Positions 60,649-64,000 of a stretch of DNA of 64,000 nt are shown here, in pieces. The DNA lies in contig CAWUFE020000007.1 of assembly GCA_963921345.3 (NCBI GenBank), positions 3,596,001-3,660,000 on the forward strand, read 5' to 3'. Within the stretch, counting starts at the first letter, position 1, and the number at the start of each line of letters is the position of its first letter. Below the pieces are notes generated by a model. That model was not told the origin of the DNA. It made no database searches and saw only the letters and a program-made list of their open reading frames with translations. The position numbers and the translations under genes are program-made. This DNA is from Hoeflea_A sp963921345. Lineage in GTDB: Bacteria > Pseudomonadota > Alphaproteobacteria > Rhizobiales > Rhizobiaceae.

Positions 60649-60691
60649 GCGGTGCGCCCGTCGGAATCTCATCGACAAGTTTCAGCACCGC
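60649..60691 (+). promoter_or_regulatory. Candidate expression platform of the TPP riboswitch
   Basis: GCGGTGC (60649-60655) and GCACCGC (60685-60691) can pair in a 7-bp stem directly after the aptamer. The stem is followed by GTTTCCCCCC rather than a T-run, so it is not a classical terminator. The C-run could pair with the AGGGAG ribosome site of thiC, pointing to translational control. Confidence 0.45.
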
Positions 60692-60745
60692 GTTTCCCCC
60701 CGACAAAGGCGTGAATTGGGTCCCATGAGCTGATCAGGGAGAGCC

Positions 60746-62568
<1,823 letters not shown>

Positions 62569-62572
<4 letters not shown>

Positions 62573-63579
62573 GGGTCACGGTCGCCGGCGCTGGCGTCGC
62601 CGGGCTGGTCGCGGCCTCGGAGCTAGCAGACCGCGGCTTCGAGGTCGAAGTGATCGACCGCGGCCCTTCGCCGGGTCCGCATGCCTGCTCCTGGTACGCC
62701 GGCGGCATGCTGGCGCCGTGGTGCGAACGCGAGCGCGCCGAGGAGCCGGTGCTGCGCCTCGGGCGCGAGGCGATTGCCTGGTGGCGCAAGCATGTGCCTG
62801 GTGTGGTGCAGGCCGGTTCGCTGGTGGTCACCATGTCGCGCGACCGGCGCGAGCTCGACTGTTTCGCTCGCCGGACCGGCGGCCACGAGGCCATCGATCC
62901 GATGCGTCTCGCCTTGCTCGAACCGGATCTGAACGGCCTGTTCCAGGCAGCGCTCTACATGCCGCACGAGGCTCACCTCAACCCGCGGCTGGCGCTTGCG
63001 ACTCTGACTGAACGGCTGATCGAACGGGGCGTACAGGTCCGTTTCGACACGCCTCTGGAGGCGCACGACAATCGGTGCGACGTGCTGGTGGACACACGCG
63101 GATACGCTGCCCGCGACCGGCTGCCGGACCTGCGCGGCGTGCGCGGCGAGATGCTGCTGTTGCGCTGTCGCGACATCCACCTGTCGCGGCCGGTGCGGCT
63201 CGTGCATCCGCGCTTTCCGGCCTATGTGGTGCCGCACGGCGACGGGCTCTACATGATCGGCGCGACGCAGATCGAATCCGACGACCGGACCGGCATCACG
63301 GCACGCGGCATCGTCGATCTTCTGAGCGCCGCCTATGCCCTGCATCCGGCCTTCGGCGAGGCCGAGATCATCGAAACCGGAGCGGACGTCCGTCCGGCCT
63401 TTGCCGACAATCTGCCGCGCATTCGCCGCCACCACGACCGTATCCATATCAACGGCCTGTTTCGCCACGGCTTCCTGCTCGCCCCGGCTTGCGCCCGCAT
63501 GCTTGCCGACATGCTGCAGGACCCGACCATTACACCGGAGTTTCTCGATGAAGATCATCGTCAACGGCAAAGCGCGTGA
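62569..63579 (+). CDS. thiO: Glycine oxidase ThiO
   Basis: A 336-aa FAD-dependent amine oxidase with the dinucleotide motif GAGVAGLVAASELADRG at 7-23. It oxidises glycine to the imine needed for the thiazole moiety. SWYAGGMLAPWCE and the C-terminal NGLFRHGFLLAPA match the family. It overlaps thiC at its start and extends 32 bases past the thiS start. Confidence 0.94.
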
Positions 63580-63745
63580 GGTCGCCGCCGAGCGCCTGCC
63601 CGAGCTTCTGGAGGAACTGGAAATGACCGGCAAGCATGTGGCGACGGCGCTCAACGGCGCCTTTGTTCCACGCCCGTTGCGCGACACCGCCCGGCTGGCG
63701 GAGGGCGACCGGGTAGAGATCCTCACCCCGATGCAGGGAGGTTGA
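63548..63745 (+). CDS. thiS: Sulfur carrier protein ThiS
   Basis: A 65-aa beta-grasp sulfur carrier ending TPMQGG, with the Gly-Gly terminus that forms the thiocarboxylate for thiazole synthesis. The start MKIIVNGKAREV lies within the end of thiO. Length is typical. Confidence 0.95.
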   Translation: MKIIVNGKAREVAAERLPELLEELEMTGKHVATALNGAFVPRPLRDTARLAEGDRVEILTPMQGG

Positions 63746-63751
63746 GCCAAA

Positions 63752-64000
63752 TGGATTTCTACGGCTTCGAACCGCAATCGCGCCTGCTGCTCGGCACGGC
63801 GCAATATCCCTCTCCCGCCATCCTCGCCGAGGCGGTGCGCGCCTCCGGCACCGAAGTCGTCACGGTTTCGCTGCGGCGCGAATCAGGCGCCAATCAGTCC
63901 GGCGAACAGTTCTGGTCGATGATCCGCGACCTCGGCGTGCGCGTGCTGCCCAATACGGCGGGGTGTCACAGCGTCAAGGAAGCGGTGACCACGGCGCACA
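63752..64000 (+). CDS. thiG: Thiazole synthase ThiG (partial, cut by window end)
   Basis: The first 83 codons of thiG: MDFYGFEPQSRLLLGTAQYP at the N-terminus, with VVTVSLRRE and LPNTAGCHSVKEAV following, all typical of ThiG. It begins six bases after the thiS stop. The rest lies beyond 64000. Confidence 0.95.

Noticed and set aside
60277..60678. 133-codon minus-strand frame across the thiamine leader
   Set aside because: It runs through the highly conserved TPP aptamer, which explains the sequence better.

Overview
The window is high-GC DNA, densely packed with translationally coupled operons. It looks like an alphaproteobacterium, probably Hyphomicrobiales or a relative. This is inferred from the gene content: TAXI-type TRAP transport, a CYP199-type P450, a LigM-like O-demethylase, many LysR regulators, and thiC-thiO-thiS-thiG behind a TPP riboswitch. 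It is a metabolic and accessory stretch with almost no housekeeping genes apart from thiamine synthesis. No rRNA, tRNA or CRISPR array was seen.

Layout. (1) 1-3661 is a more AT-rich accessory island. It holds a caspase-like protease gene and a partner gene, a complete IS66-family element with perfect 8-bp target duplications inserted in the protease gene, and a decayed IS5-type transposase fragment. (2) 3686-9373 carries a DOPA-dioxygenase-like protein and a small unknown protein. A LysR gene then faces an acyl-CoA dehydrogenase-fold / ThDP enzyme / class III CoA-transferase operon. (3) 9370-16348 is a five-gene operon (TauE-like exporter, D-cysteine desulfhydrase/CuyA-type PLP enzyme, TAXI binding protein, fused TRAP permease, UspA) with a divergent LysR gene and a 25-bp palindromic operator. 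It reads as import, C-S cleavage and sulfite export for a sulfonated amino acid. (4) 16350-23830 has an ECF sigma/anti-sigma pair divergent from a five-gene operon: antiporter, Rieske-glutamate synthase fusion, Rieske-ThDP fusion, DUF5996 and a TrkA-C membrane protein. (5) 23905-30764 is a nine-gene operon joining a LIV-type importer, a CYP199-like P450, a [2Fe-2S] ferredoxin, an unlisted 51-aa ORF and a MarR regulator. (6) 31288-42245 holds an MFS-like protein, LysR / 2OG oxygenase / hydrolase / AraC genes, and a sugar-type ABC importer with alcohol and aldehyde dehydrogenases. (7) 42255-47788 has a TRAP importer operon with a LigM-like tetrahydrofolate-dependent O-demethylase and a divergent LysR-type gene with two HTH domains. 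(8) 47827-52856 has a three-subunit molybdenum hydroxylase plus a MoaD/ThiS-like protein, and an exported hydrolase. (9) 52873-60193 has a giant RTX/VCBS protein with 978-bp tandem repeats, an exported Ntn hydrolase and a DUF3291 protein. (10) 60536-64000 has the TPP riboswitch and thiC-thiO-thiS-thiG, the last cut by the window end.

Two themes recur. One is organosulfur chemistry at 4-16 kb: a dehydrogenase-fold protein with desulfinase-like residues, a class III CoA-transferase, a CuyA-like lyase and a sulfite exporter. The other is methoxylated aromatic acid use, with an oxidative P450 system at 24-31 kb and a methyl-transfer system at 42-47 kb, each with its own importer. The least described parts are the pair of Rieske fusion enzymes, the caspase/partner module broken by IS66, the small ORF of the P450 operon and the double-HTH LysR protein.
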